Assembly: GCF_900104515.1 (NCBI RefSeq)
Contig: NZ_FNJL01000004.1
Span: 62,001 to 126,000 of the forward strand
Direction: 5' to 3'
DNA from: Paracidovorax cattleyae
GTDB lineage: Bacteria > Pseudomonadota > Gammaproteobacteria > Burkholderiales > Burkholderiaceae_C
Length of the DNA stretch: 64,000 nt
In this document: positions 26,022 to 34,632 of the stretch, one piece after another
How positions within the stretch are numbered: position 1 is the stretch's first letter
How the letters are laid out: each line of letters begins with the position of its first letter
Program-made: the position numbers and the translations under genes
The notes under the pieces: generated by a model
The model's database searches: none
Told to the model about the DNA's origin: nothing
Seen by the model: only the letters and a program-made list of their open reading frames with translations

Positions 26022-27079
26022 GCAGGGTTTCGGGAAGGAAAACGGCCGTGCGGAGCGGCGGTGGAAGCGGTGCCCGGGGGCAGGGCCGCGGTCGAGGCGC
26101 GCAGCCGCAGCTCCGGCTGCAGCAGCAACTGGCGTGGTTCGCGCCGCGCGCCGTCGATGCGCTCGAGCAGCATGTCCACGGCGGCCACGCCGATCTGCCG
26201 CTTGGGCTGGGCCACGGTGGTGAGCGGGGGGCTTGTGAACGCGGCGAGCGCGATATCGTCGAAACCCACAATGGACATGGCCTCCGGCACGCGGAGCCCG
26301 CGTTCGTGGACCGCGCAGAGCGCGCCGATGGCCATGAGGTCGTTGCCCACGAACACCGCCGTCGGCGGGTGGGGTGAAGCCAGCACGGATTGCATCGCCT
26401 CGTAGCCGCTCTGGCTGGTGAAGTCGCCATGCCACAGCAGGCTGCGGCCGTTCACGCCCGCCTCGGCCAGCGCGTCGCGCCAGCCTTCGATGCGCTGCAT
26501 GCTGGGGGCAAGGTCCGATGGCCCGCCGATGCAGGCGATGCGGCGGTGGCCCAGCCAGAGCAGGTGGCGCGTGGCCAGCCGGCCGCCTTCGCGGTGCGCG
26601 GTCTCCACCAGGTCGCAGGGCTGCCGGGGCACTTCGATCTCGCGGTCCACCAGAACGGTGGGCACGCCCAGCCCCTCGAGCTGGCGCGCGAGCGCCGCGT
26701 CCTGCCCGGTGGTCACCAAGATCAGCCCGTCGATGCGCCGTTCGGCCAGCACCTGCAGGTACGAGCTCTGCCGCTGGGCCTCGTCGTGCGTGTTGCACAG
26801 AATGAGGTTGTAGCCCGCGCCGAAGCAGCGGTTCTCCACGCTGTGCACCACCTCGGCGAAATAGGGGTTGGAGCTGTTGGGGATCAGCATCCCCAGCGTG
26901 CGCGTGTGGTTGCTCTTGAGGCTGCGCGCGATCGCGCTGGGCACATAGCCCAGCTGGCGGATGGCGGCCTCCACGCGGGCGCGTCCGTCGTCGCTCACGT
27001 GGCGCGTGCCGTTGAGCACGTGCGAGACGGTGGTCACCGAGACCCCGGCCTCGCGTGCGACGTCCTTGATGGTTGCCAT
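26018..27079 (-). CDS. rbsR: LacI-family ribose operon repressor
   Basis: 353 residues from the ATG at 27079. N-terminal LacI HTH (ATIKDVAREAGVSVTTVSHV, hinge helix ending near residue 58), then a periplasmic-binding-protein-like effector domain. The Pro/Ala/Ser-rich last 25 residues look disordered. Lies inside the operon it most likely controls, 14 bases after rbsC and coupled to rbsK. Its probable operator is the tandem AAACGTTT site at 30915-30938 upstream of rbsB. Confidence 0.92.
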   Translation of the reverse strand: MATIKDVAREAGVSVTTVSHVLNGTRHVSDDGRARVEAAIRQLGYVPSAIARSLKSNHTRTLGMLIPNSSNPYFAEVVHSVENRCFGAGYNLILCNTHDEAQRQSSYLQVLAERRIDGLILVTTGQDAALARQLEGLGVPTVLVDREIEVPRQPCDLVETAHREGGRLATRHLLWLGHRRIACIGGPSDLAPSMQRIEGWRDALAEAGVNGRSLLWHGDFTSQSGYEAMQSVLASPHPPTAVFVGNDLMAIGALCAVHERGLRVPEAMSIVGFDDIALAAFTSPPLTTVAQPKRQIGVAAVDMLLERIDGARREPRQLLLQPELRLRASTAALPPGTASTAAPHGRFPSRNPA

Positions 27080-27093
27080 GCCGCGCGCCGGCG

Positions 27094-28083
27094 TCAGACC
27101 GCGGCGCGGCGCTGCCGCAGCGTGTCGATGATGACGGCCGCCACGATCACGCAGCCGGTGATGATGCGCTTGCTCGGCTCGCTCGCGCCGATCTGCGCGA
27201 GGCCGGCCTCCAGCACCGCGATGATGAGCACGCCGAAGGCCGTGGTCACCACCGATCCGCGCCCGCCCATCAGGCTGGTGCCGCCGATCACCACGGCTGC
27301 GATCACCTGCAGTTCCATGCCGGCGCCGGCGTTCGGGTCGGCCGCCTCCAGGCGTGCCGACTGCATCAGGCCGGCCAGCCCGGCCAGCAGGCCGGTGAGC
27401 GCGAACACGGCGATGCGGATGGGCCGCGGATCGACGCCTGCCAGCCGCATGGCTTCCTCGTTGGTGCCGATGCCCACCATGCAGCGGCCGAACACCGTGC
27501 GCGACAGCACGAGCTGGGCCAGCACCACGATGAGCAGCGCGATGCCGAAAGCCACCGAGACGCCGGCCGCCACGGGCGCGGCGAGCCAGGAGATCGCATC
27601 GCCCACGTACTGTGTGCGCGAATCCGTCACCAGATAAGCGCTGCCGCGCACCGCCTCCAGCATGCCCAGCGACACGATGAACGACGGCAGCCGCCAGGCG
27701 ACCGATACGGTGCCGGTGATGGTGCCGCACACCAGGCCGGTGGCCAGCGCCAGGGCCGCCGCGGCCGGCACGCTCCAGCTCCATTGCAGGATGGCTGCGG
27801 CCGACGTCGCCGCGGACAGCGCCATCACCGAGCCGACCGACAGGTCGATGCCCGCGATGATGAGCACGAACGTCATGCCCACCGCCATCACGGCCAGCGC
27901 GGGAATCTCGTTGGCGATGGTGACGAAGGTCTCGGCGCTCCAGAAGAAATCGGACAGCCAGGAAAACAGCGCCACCATGCCGGCCAGCACGGCGGCCAGG
28001 CCCAGGTAGGTGCCCAGCTGCGTGCGCCAGAGCGGCACCGACGGCGCGGCGGAAGCGGAGGAGGGGGGCGTGGTGGCGGTCAT
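27094..28083 (-). CDS. rbsC: Ribose ABC transporter permease
   Basis: 329 residues from the ATG at 28083, overlapping the rbsA stop by four bases. About eight to ten hydrophobic helices; the cytoplasmic coupling region and the family text IAGIDLSVGSVMALS and GRCMVGIGTNEEAMRLAG are present. Forms the membrane channel for ribose with RbsA. Confidence 0.94.
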   Translation of the reverse strand: MTATTPPSSASAAPSVPLWRTQLGTYLGLAAVLAGMVALFSWLSDFFWSAETFVTIANEIPALAVMAVGMTFVLIIAGIDLSVGSVMALSAATSAAAILQWSWSVPAAAALALATGLVCGTITGTVSVAWRLPSFIVSLGMLEAVRGSAYLVTDSRTQYVGDAISWLAAPVAAGVSVAFGIALLIVVLAQLVLSRTVFGRCMVGIGTNEEAMRLAGVDPRPIRIAVFALTGLLAGLAGLMQSARLEAADPNAGAGMELQVIAAVVIGGTSLMGGRGSVVTTAFGVLIIAVLEAGLAQIGASEPSKRIITGCVIVAAVIIDTLRQRRAAV

Positions 28084-29708
28084 GCGGAAGCGGGGGAAAG
28101 GGGGGATGCGGAACCGGCGCCTTCGGCGCGCGGACGGTCTTCGGCCTCGGAGAAGGCGGCGGCCAGCAGCGACTGCTCGGTCCACTCGCCGCGCTCGAAC
28201 ACGGCGACCAGGCGGCCGCCGCTCATCACGCCGATGCGGTCGGCCATGGCCATCAGCTCGCGCAGGTCGGACGACACCATGAGCAGTGCGCGGCCCTCGG
28301 CGGCCATGCGGTCGAGCTCGGCGTACAGGTCGGCGCGCGCGCCCACGTCCACGCCGCGGGTGGGCTCGTCCAGCAGCAGCACGCGGCCGTCGCGGTGCAG
28401 CCACCGTGCGAACACCACCTTCTGCTGGTTGCCGCCGGACAGCTGCCCCACGGGCTGCTCCGGCCCGCGGCAGCGCACCCGCAGCGTGCGGATGAAGCCC
28501 TGCACCACCGCGCTCTCATGCGCGCGGCGCAGCCAGCCTGCGTGCGAAACGGCCGACAGGTCCGACAGCGTGGCATTCACCCGGATCGGCTGGCTGAGCA
28601 GCAGGCCCTGCGACTTGCGGTCTTCGCTCACGAGCCCGATGCCCGCGGCGATCGCCGCCAGCGGCGAGCGGAAGCCGCGCGCGTAGGTGCGCTCCGCGGC
28701 CTCGCCGGAGACCGTGCTCCCGGCGGCCAGCGTCACGCTGCCACGGTCGGCGCGGTCCGCACCGAACAGCAGGCGCAGCAGTTCGGTGCGGCCCGAGCCC
28801 ACGAGGCCGGCAATGCCGAATACCTCGCCGGCCCGCAGCGCCAGGCTCACGTCCTGCACGGCGGTGCCCCGGCCGATGCCGTCCACCCGCATCACCACGG
28901 GGCCGGCCGCGCGGCGGGGGCGGTGCTCCAGGTCGTTCACCGCGCGTCCCACCATGCGCTGCACGAGGTCGTCCTCGGACAGTCCCGCCATCGGGCGGGC
29001 GTCCACCAGCGCGCCGTCGCGCAGCACCGCCACGCGGTCGGCGATGCGACGCAGTTCTTCCAGCCGGTGGGAGACGTAGATGATGGCCACGCCGCGGGCC
29101 GTGAGCCGGGCGATCTGCTCGAACAGGTAATTGGTCTCGCGCGGCGTCAGCATCGCCGTCGGCTCGTCGAGCACCAGGATGCGCGTGTCGTCCTGCAGGT
29201 TGCGGGCGATCTCCACCATCTGCTGCTGGCCGATGCCCAGGCGGGACACGGGCGTTGCCGGATCGATGCCCGTGAGGCCGATCTTGGCGAGCTGCGCGCG
29301 CGCGGCATCGTGCAGCGCACGGCGGCGCAGCCAGCCCATGCGGTGCGGAAGCCGGCCCATCAGCAGGTTCTCGGCCACGGTAAGGGTGGGCACCAGACCC
29401 AGCTCCTGCATGACCATGCGCACGCCCTGGTGCTCCGCGTCGCGGCGGGAGGACGGCGCATAGGGCTGCCCCGCCAGGCGCAGGCTGCCGCGCGTGGCGG
29501 GCTCCAGCCCGCAGACGATCTTCGACAGCGTGCTCTTGCCCGCGCCGTTCTCGCCGGTCAGCGCGAGCACTTCGCCGGCATGCAGCGAAAGCGTGACCCC
29601 GTGCAGCACGGTGGTGGCGCTGTAGTCCTTGCCCACGCCCAGCATTTCCAGCAGAGGCACGGGGGCGGGCGCCGGCGCGGCGGCAATGGGAGAGGAATGG
29701 TCGGCCAC
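28080..29708 (-). CDS. rbsA: Ribose ABC transporter ATP-binding protein (two ATPase domains)
   Basis: 542 residues from a GTG at 29708; no clear ribosome-binding site, and the first 20 residues are Pro/Ala-rich, so a start slightly downstream is possible. Two fused nucleotide-binding domains: Walker A GENGAGKS (first half), LSGGNQQKV signature in the second, with LVLDEPTAML and LLLDEPTRGVD Walker B segments. The first domain's signature reads RLGIGQQQMV, and the second domain's Walker A is degenerate (GLVGSGRTE), as usual for sugar ATPases of this class. Energises ribose import. Confidence 0.94.
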   Translation of the reverse strand: MADHSSPIAAAPAPAPVPLLEMLGVGKDYSATTVLHGVTLSLHAGEVLALTGENGAGKSTLSKIVCGLEPATRGSLRLAGQPYAPSSRRDAEHQGVRMVMQELGLVPTLTVAENLLMGRLPHRMGWLRRRALHDAARAQLAKIGLTGIDPATPVSRLGIGQQQMVEIARNLQDDTRILVLDEPTAMLTPRETNYLFEQIARLTARGVAIIYVSHRLEELRRIADRVAVLRDGALVDARPMAGLSEDDLVQRMVGRAVNDLEHRPRRAAGPVVMRVDGIGRGTAVQDVSLALRAGEVFGIAGLVGSGRTELLRLLFGADRADRGSVTLAAGSTVSGEAAERTYARGFRSPLAAIAAGIGLVSEDRKSQGLLLSQPIRVNATLSDLSAVSHAGWLRRAHESAVVQGFIRTLRVRCRGPEQPVGQLSGGNQQKVVFARWLHRDGRVLLLDEPTRGVDVGARADLYAELDRMAAEGRALLMVSSDLRELMAMADRIGVMSGGRLVAVFERGEWTEQSLLAAAFSEAEDRPRAEGAGSASPLSPASA

Positions 29709-29804
29709 GGTGTGCGAACCCGGAAAAAAGGAAACCCGGAAAAAAGAGGAATGCCGCGCTGGCTGCGCGCGGCGTCGGCCATGCGGTGCGCGGAAGGCGA
29801 GCGC

Positions 29805-29850
29805 GGCGCCCTGCGGCGCCGCGTGGCGCCCTGCGGCGCCGCGTGGCGCC
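29805..29850. repeat. 20-bp GC tandem repeat (2.3 copies) between rbsB and rbsA
   Basis: Two exact copies of a 20-base unit beginning GGCGCCCTGCGG (29805-29824 and 29825-29844) plus six bases of a third. On the transcribed strand the region just after the rbsB stop can fold into several strong GCGGCGCC hairpins. In binding-protein operons such structures often protect the binding-protein mRNA and reduce downstream expression; that role here is inferred. Confidence 0.6.
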
Positions 29851-29856
29851 GCAGTG

Positions 29857-30813
29857 TTACTTGCCGGTGCCCTTGGTCACCAGCACCACCTCGGTCTTGA
29901 CCTCGGCGGGCAGTTGGGCCTGCGGCGTCTTGGCCGACAGCGCCTTGAGCGCCATCTCGATGCCGAAGACCGCCTGCTTGGCGGCGTACTGGTCGGCCGT
30001 GGCCAGCACGCGGCCGTCGGCCAGCATGGGCTTGATGGCGTTGATGTTGTCGTAGCCCACCACCTGCACCTTGCCGGCCTTGCCGGCGGCCTTGACCGCG
30101 GCCACGACGCCCAGCGCCATGCTGTCGTTGCCGGCCAGCAGTGCCACCAGGTCCGGGTGCTCGCGCAGCATGCCGGCGGCCACGGTGTTGCCCTTCTCGA
30201 TTTCCCACTGGCCCGACTGCACGCCCACCACGTTGATGTTGGCGGCCTTCATCGCGTCCTGGAAGCCCAGCGTGCGCTGCTGCGCGTTGAACGTGGTCGA
30301 CACGCCCTCGATGATGCCGACCTTGTCGCCGGCCTTGAGCTGCCTGGCCAGGTAGTCGCCCACCAGCTTGGCGCCGGCACGGTTGTCCGGGCCGACGAAG
30401 GGCACGTTCAGGCTCTTTTCCTTGAGCGCGTCGGCATCCAGGCGGTTGTCGATGTTCACGACGAGGATGCCCTTGTCCACCGCGGCCTTCACGGCCGGCA
30501 CCAGGGCCTTGGAATCGGCGGGCGCGAGCACGATGGCGTTCACCTTCTGCGCCACGGCCTGCTCGATCATCTTGATCTGCGCGGCAGTGTCGGTCTCGTT
30601 CTTGATGCCGTTGGCCACCAGCGTGTATTCCGGGGCATGCGCCTTCTGGTGCGCCTTGGCGCCGTCCTCCATGGTGCGGAAGAACTCGTTGGCGAGCGAC
30701 TTCATCACCAGCGCGACCTTGGGCTTGTCCTGCGCGAAGGCGGGCTGCGCGAGCAGGCCGCCGGCGATGGCCAGCACGGCGGCGGTCTGGAGGGTGCGGC
30801 GGGTCAAAGGCAT
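29857..30813 (-). CDS. rbsB: Ribose ABC transporter periplasmic binding protein
   Basis: 318 residues from the ATG at 30813, with AGGAGA six bases upstream; the frame runs to 30942 but crosses the operator. Signal peptide about 1-26 ending QPAFAQ. Periplasmic binding protein family 1 fold with text typical of RbsB (VALVMKSLANEFFRTMEDGA near the mature N terminus, VNIDNRLDADAL and NDSMALGVVAA). Delivers ribose to RbsAC. First gene of the operon rbsB-A-C-R-K-D. Another pentose or allose cannot be fully excluded, but rbsK and rbsD make ribose the natural call. Confidence 0.95.
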   Translation of the reverse strand: MPLTRRTLQTAAVLAIAGGLLAQPAFAQDKPKVALVMKSLANEFFRTMEDGAKAHQKAHAPEYTLVANGIKNETDTAAQIKMIEQAVAQKVNAIVLAPADSKALVPAVKAAVDKGILVVNIDNRLDADALKEKSLNVPFVGPDNRAGAKLVGDYLARQLKAGDKVGIIEGVSTTFNAQQRTLGFQDAMKAANINVVGVQSGQWEIEKGNTVAAGMLREHPDLVALLAGNDSMALGVVAAVKAAGKAGKVQVVGYDNINAIKPMLADGRVLATADQYAAKQAVFGIEMALKALSAKTPQAQLPAEVKTEVVLVTKGTGK

Positions 30814-30900
30814 GGATGTCTCCTGTGGGTATGGCGGAAAAAGAGAATAAGTCGGCAGCAGGCGCCTCCGGCTTCTGGTGGCAGCGGGTGCGCGGCCGCT

Positions 30901-30928
30901 ATGGTAATCAAAGAAAACGTTTGCGCAA
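30901..30928 (-). promoter_or_regulatory. Candidate sigma-70 promoter of the rbs operon
   Basis: Read on the minus strand: -35 TTGCGC (30928-30923), 16-base spacer, -10 TACCAT (30906-30901), placing the transcript start near 30895, about 80 bases before rbsB. The -35 lies inside the tandem operator, which fits repression by RbsR. The rest of the gap to fadD (30939-31150) holds no gene that I can see. Confidence 0.35.
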
Positions 30929-30938
30929 ACGTTTGCGC
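30915..30938. promoter_or_regulatory. Tandem LacI-type operator, probable RbsR site
   Basis: Two exact, adjacent copies of AAACGTTTGCGC (30915-30926 and 30927-30938). They create two overlapping perfect palindromes: 20 bases at 30915-30934 and 16 bases (GCGCAAACGTTTGCGC) at 30923-30938. The AAACGTTT core with a central CG is the LacI-family signature (RbsR, PurR). It lies about 100 bases upstream of rbsB and overlaps the candidate -35, so bound repressor would block the promoter and ribose would release it. Confidence 0.8.
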
Positions 30939-31150
30939 TCATCCGTGGGCCGAGGAGTTACTTGTCCGTTTCCCGGGCAATGCACAAAGTTGCTTACATA
31001 TGGACGCAAAAAAGCTGATCTCCTGCGAAAACCGGCCCGGATGCGAAACCATAGCTGCAACGTGCTGCAGCAAGCCCTGGCGATGGGCAGAGGGGATGGG
31101 GCGTAAATCCTGGCGACTCGCCGCCGCTGGTCGCTCCCTCCGTCGTGGGC

Positions 31151-32839
31151 TCAGGCCGCCGGGCCGCGCAGTTCGCGCCGCAGGATCTTGCCCACGTTGG
31201 TCTTGGGCAGCGCGTCGCGGAACTCGATGTGGCGCGGGCGCTTGTAGCCCGTGAGCTGTTCGTGGCAGTAGCGCAGCACCGTCTCTTCGGTGAGCGAGGG
31301 GTCGCTGCGCACCACGAAGACCTTGATCGCCTCGCCCTGCTTCTCGTCGGTCACGCCGATGGCAGCGCACTCGAGCACGCCGGGGCACAGGGCGATGACC
31401 TGCTCCAGTTCGTTGGGGAACACGTTGAAACCGGACACCAGGATCATGTCCTTCTTGCGGTCGATGATGCGCGTGGTACCCCGGTCGTCCATCACGCCGA
31501 TGTCGCCCGTGCGCAGGAAACCGTCGGCCGTGAAGGCGCGGGCGTTCTCCCCGGGCTGCTGGTAGTAGCCTGCCATCACGTTCGGGCCACGGATGCAGAT
31601 CTCGCCGGACTGGCCCACGGGCAGGCTCTGGCCCGCGTCGTCCTTGATCGCGATATCGATGCCTGGCAATGGCAGGCCGATGGTGCCGGTGAACTCCGTG
31701 TTGTCCACGGGATTGTTGGTGCCGATGGCGCAGGTCTCGCTCATGCCCCAGCCTTCGATCATGGTGCTGCCCGTCACCTTCTGCCACTGCCGCGCGGTGC
31801 TCTCCGAGGCGGCCATGCCGCCCGCCTGAGAGACGCACAGGGGCGAGAAGTCGAGCGTGCGGAAGTCCGCGTTCTGCAGCAGTGCGTTGAAGAGCGTGTT
31901 CACCGCGGGCATCATGTGGAAGGGCCTTTTCTTCAGCACCGCCACGAGCTTGGGGATGTCCCTGGGATTCGGAATCAGCGTGAGGTGCGAGCCCTGGCGG
32001 ATGGCCAGCAGGCACAGGGTGAGTGCGAAGATGTGGTAGAGCGGCAGCGCCGCGATGCTGTTGGCCTGGCGCACGTCGCCGATGCGCGAGAGCGCCGGCA
32101 TGAACCAGGCCTCCGCCTGCAGCGTGGCCGCCACGATGTTGCGGTGCGTGAGCACGGCGCCCTTCGACAGCCCCGTGGTGCCGCCCGTGTACTGCAGGAA
32201 CGCGGTGGAATCCAGCGTCGCGGTGCTCGGTGCCAGCGTGTGCCGCGCGCCGTTGGCCAGGGCCGCGGGCAGTGTCGTCACGCGGCGGCCGTCCGACAGG
32301 GGCAGGTCGAAGGCCGGCACCATGCGCGCCAGGTGCCGCACCGCGAAGCTGATCCAGCGCCCGCGCACGGGCCCGAGCAGGTCGCCGAGCGCGGTGAGCA
32401 CCACGTGCTTCACGGCCGTGCGCTTCACCACTTCGGAGAGCGTGCGCGCGAAGTTCTCGAGGATGACGATCGCCTCCGCGCCGGAGTCGCGCAGCTGGTG
32501 CTCCAGCTCGCGCGTCGTGTAGAGCGGGTTCACGTTCACGCAGGTGTAGCCGGCACGCAGCACCGCGGCCATGGCCACTGCGAACTGCGGCACGTTGGGC
32601 AGCATGATCGCCACGCGCGCGCCCTGCTGCAGTCCCTGGGCCTGCAGCCACGCGCCCAGACGGGTGCTCAGGCGGTCCAGCTCGGCATAGCCCATCCATT
32701 GCTCCATGCAGACCGAGAAGGGATGGTCCGCATGGCGGCGCAGCGATTCCTCCAGCAGGTGCGCCACCGAGCGGTAGCTTTCGGGATCCACTGCATGCGG
32801 CACGCCGGGGGGGTAGTTCTTCAGCCAGATCCGGTCCAT
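31151..32839 (-). CDS. fadD: Long-chain-fatty-acid--CoA ligase
   Basis: 562 residues from the ATG at 32839 (AAAGGA about ten bases upstream). Adenylate-forming enzyme that activates fatty acids to acyl-CoA. Phosphate loop YTGGTTGLSKGAVLTH, the GWGMSETCAI motif, GEICIRGPNVM and the C-terminal catalytic Lys in PKTNVGKILRREL are all visible; the FadD-type text RIIDRKKDMILVSGFNVFPNE supports the long-chain family. Single gene, divergent from the alpha/beta hydrolase at 33071. Confidence 0.93.
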   Translation of the reverse strand: MDRIWLKNYPPGVPHAVDPESYRSVAHLLEESLRRHADHPFSVCMEQWMGYAELDRLSTRLGAWLQAQGLQQGARVAIMLPNVPQFAVAMAAVLRAGYTCVNVNPLYTTRELEHQLRDSGAEAIVILENFARTLSEVVKRTAVKHVVLTALGDLLGPVRGRWISFAVRHLARMVPAFDLPLSDGRRVTTLPAALANGARHTLAPSTATLDSTAFLQYTGGTTGLSKGAVLTHRNIVAATLQAEAWFMPALSRIGDVRQANSIAALPLYHIFALTLCLLAIRQGSHLTLIPNPRDIPKLVAVLKKRPFHMMPAVNTLFNALLQNADFRTLDFSPLCVSQAGGMAASESTARQWQKVTGSTMIEGWGMSETCAIGTNNPVDNTEFTGTIGLPLPGIDIAIKDDAGQSLPVGQSGEICIRGPNVMAGYYQQPGENARAFTADGFLRTGDIGVMDDRGTTRIIDRKKDMILVSGFNVFPNELEQVIALCPGVLECAAIGVTDEKQGEAIKVFVVRSDPSLTEETVLRYCHEQLTGYKRPRHIEFRDALPKTNVGKILRRELRGPAA

Positions 32840-33070
32840 GGATTCGTTTTCCTTTCGCGCTCCGCCGGGCGGCGGGCGGTTGATGCGGCATTGCAGGGGC
32901 GCAAGGGCCGATTGGCGGGGGCCGCAGGCGATTGTGGAAACCCCTGCGCGCCTGTCCATCGGGACAGTCCCGGGGCCGGGGCCTCGCGCACGGCTGCGCG
33001 TCTCCTTCCTGTGTGACAGGATGCGGGCTGGGCGGGGGCACGATCGGCCCCGGTACCTGAAAGGAACGAC

Positions 33071-33991
33071 GTGACGAATGCAAGGTGGCAGCGATGGATG
33101 GTGGTAGCGCAGTTCGCGCTGGCCGCGGGTTGGCTGGCCTGGTTCTGGCCCCGGTCACCCGCGGGGGCGCTGGCCGGTGCCGCCCTCTGGCTGGTGGGGC
33201 CCCGTCTCTGGCTGGGACTGCAGTTCCTGGTCATGCTGCATGCCAACCGGAGCGATCCGGTGCCGGCTCCTCCCGCGGGGCGCGTGCTGCGCGCCTGGTG
33301 GGCGGAAACCCGGTGGGCGAGCTGGGTGTTCGGCTGGTGGCAGCCTTTTCGCCACGCGGCCGTGCCGGACTGGCTCCCGCGGCCCGCGGCGGACAGCTCC
33401 ACCCCCGCGCCGCGCGGTGTCGTGCTGGTGCACGGCTTCCTGTGCAACCGCGGCTTCTGGATGCCCTGGTTCGCGCTGCTGCGGCGCCGCGGCCATGCGT
33501 TCGTGGCCGTGACGCTGGAGCCGCCCTTCGGCGCGATCGACGGCTACGCCGCCACCATCGATGCGGCCGTGCGGCAGGTGGCCGAAGCCACAGGGCGGCC
33601 ACCGCTGGTGATCGGCCACAGCATGGGCGGCCTCGCGGTCCGGGCCTGGCTGCGCGACTGCGGCGCGTCAGGCATCGGCCGGGTGCACCGCGTGGTCACG
33701 CTGGGCACGCCGCATGGCGGCACCGAGGCGGCCCGGTTCAGCCGTTCGGACAACGGCCGGCAGATGGTGCCCGGACATCCGTGGCTGCGGGCCCTGGATG
33801 CATCCGAGCCGCCGCCCTTGCGCGCGCGCTTCACCTGCTTCCATTCGGACTGCGACAACGTGGTCTATCCCGCCAGCACGGCCCTGCTGGCCGGGGCGGA
33901 CAACCGCTTCGTGGCGGGCGCGGCCCACGTGCACATGGCATTCCATCCGGACGTGGTGCGTGCCTGCCTGGAGACCGCCGGGCAGCCCTGA
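33071..33991 (+). CDS. Alpha/beta hydrolase, membrane-anchored lipase/esterase-like
   Basis: 306 residues from a GTG at 33071, with AAGGA six bases upstream. Two hydrophobic helices at about 10-27 and 32-56 anchor the N terminus. The hydrolase fold shows the oxyanion strand VVLVHGFLCNRGFW, the nucleophile S184 in IGHSMGGLAV, and TLGTPHGGTEAARF, typical of lipases that act on lipid esters; the catalytic Asp/His are likely in DCDNVVYP and AAHVHMAF. Membrane lipid turnover or ester hydrolysis is plausible. Only 29 bases separate its stop from the convergent gene at 34021. Confidence 0.85.
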   Translation: MTNARWQRWMVVAQFALAAGWLAWFWPRSPAGALAGAALWLVGPRLWLGLQFLVMLHANRSDPVPAPPAGRVLRAWWAETRWASWVFGWWQPFRHAAVPDWLPRPAADSSTPAPRGVVLVHGFLCNRGFWMPWFALLRRRGHAFVAVTLEPPFGAIDGYAATIDAAVRQVAEATGRPPLVIGHSMGGLAVRAWLRDCGASGIGRVHRVVTLGTPHGGTEAARFSRSDNGRQMVPGHPWLRALDASEPPPLRARFTCFHSDCDNVVYPASTALLAGADNRFVAGAAHVHMAFHPDVVRACLETAGQP

Positions 33992-34020
33992 CGGGCTGCC
34001 AGTCTCCGGTGAGGTGCGTT

Positions 34021-34407
34021 TCAGGCGGCGAGGGGCTGCCGGTGCAGCAGCGTGCCGGAGCGCGCCGCCAGCAGCGCCTCCGCCGCCGGGCGCGGGCTCC
34101 AGAGCGGCGTGCCGTGGGTGGCCTGCCGCGAGGCCCGGGCCCGCTCCCGGGCCTGGAACTGCGGAGGCAGCCGGCCATGCCGTGCGAAGCCGTCCGGCCC
34201 TGCCAGCAGGCCGGCAGTGGCGCGCGGCGGCATCGAGGCGGCCGACGAAGTGCGGCGCGCGACGCCTGGCACGGTGGGCTCGGGCGCGGGAGAAGGGAAG
34301 CGCCGGACGAGCGGCGCGACGGGTGCGACGCGGCCCTCCAGGGACGCGGATGAAAGACCTGGAGGCGGACGCAGCAGGTTGGATGTGATGCCGGAGACAC
34401 GGGTCAT
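34021..34407 (-). CDS. Hypothetical protein under a PIP box, candidate type III secreted protein
   Basis: 128 residues from the ATG at 34407, with GAGGAAG six bases upstream. No signal peptide, no membrane helix. The first 50 residues are rich in Ser, Pro, Thr and Arg and poor in acidic residues (MTRVSGITSNLLRPPPGLSS at the start), the kind of N terminus seen in type III effectors. The C-terminal half is Arg/Ala/Pro-rich and not recognised. A HrpX/HrpB-type PIP box lies 125 bases upstream in the right orientation. I do not recognise a known effector. It could also be a short or worn fragment of one, or a HrpX-controlled gene of another kind. Confidence 0.55.
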   Translation of the reverse strand: MTRVSGITSNLLRPPPGLSSASLEGRVAPVAPLVRRFPSPAPEPTVPGVARRTSSAASMPPRATAGLLAGPDGFARHGRLPPQFQARERARASRQATHGTPLWSPRPAAEALLAARSGTLLHRQPLAA

Positions 34408-34494
34408 GGCGGCTTCCTCATGCAAGAAGGGGGGCCGGCGGCGCCGTACGGAGCGGTCCCGCGACGGCGGGCGCGGCAAAAAGGGTTTGCCGCC

Positions 34495-34500
34495 ATCCTC
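34495..34500 (-). promoter_or_regulatory. Candidate -10 element paired with the PIP box
   Basis: Read on the minus strand this is GAGGAT, matching five of the six positions of the YANNRT element that follows PIP boxes, after a spacer of 31 bases, within the usual 30-32. Confidence 0.45.
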
Positions 34501-34531
34501 GCCGCATCGGGCGGCAATCGGCCCTTGCCGT

Positions 34532-34556
34532 CCGAAATGCTTTGCCGGTGCGCGAA
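34532..34556 (-). promoter_or_regulatory. Plant-inducible promoter (PIP) box
   Basis: On the minus strand TTCGC (34556-34552), exactly 15 bases, then TTCGG (34536-34532). This satisfies TTCGB-N15-TTCGB, the binding pattern of HrpX (Xanthomonas, Acidovorax) and HrpB (Ralstonia), which turn on type III secretion and effector genes in plants. It lies between the phhA stop and the hypothetical gene at 34407 and points at the latter. Confidence 0.65.
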
Positions 34557-34632
34557 GGTGCAGGCGCCAGAGGGCACCCATGCCGCCGCAACAGGCCGGG
34601 CGAGGTCCGTTCGGGGCGGCTGGGTGGGGAGC

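Noticed and set aside
32843-32858. TTCGT and TTCGC near the fadD start as a PIP box
   Set aside because: The two half-sites are six bases apart, not 15.
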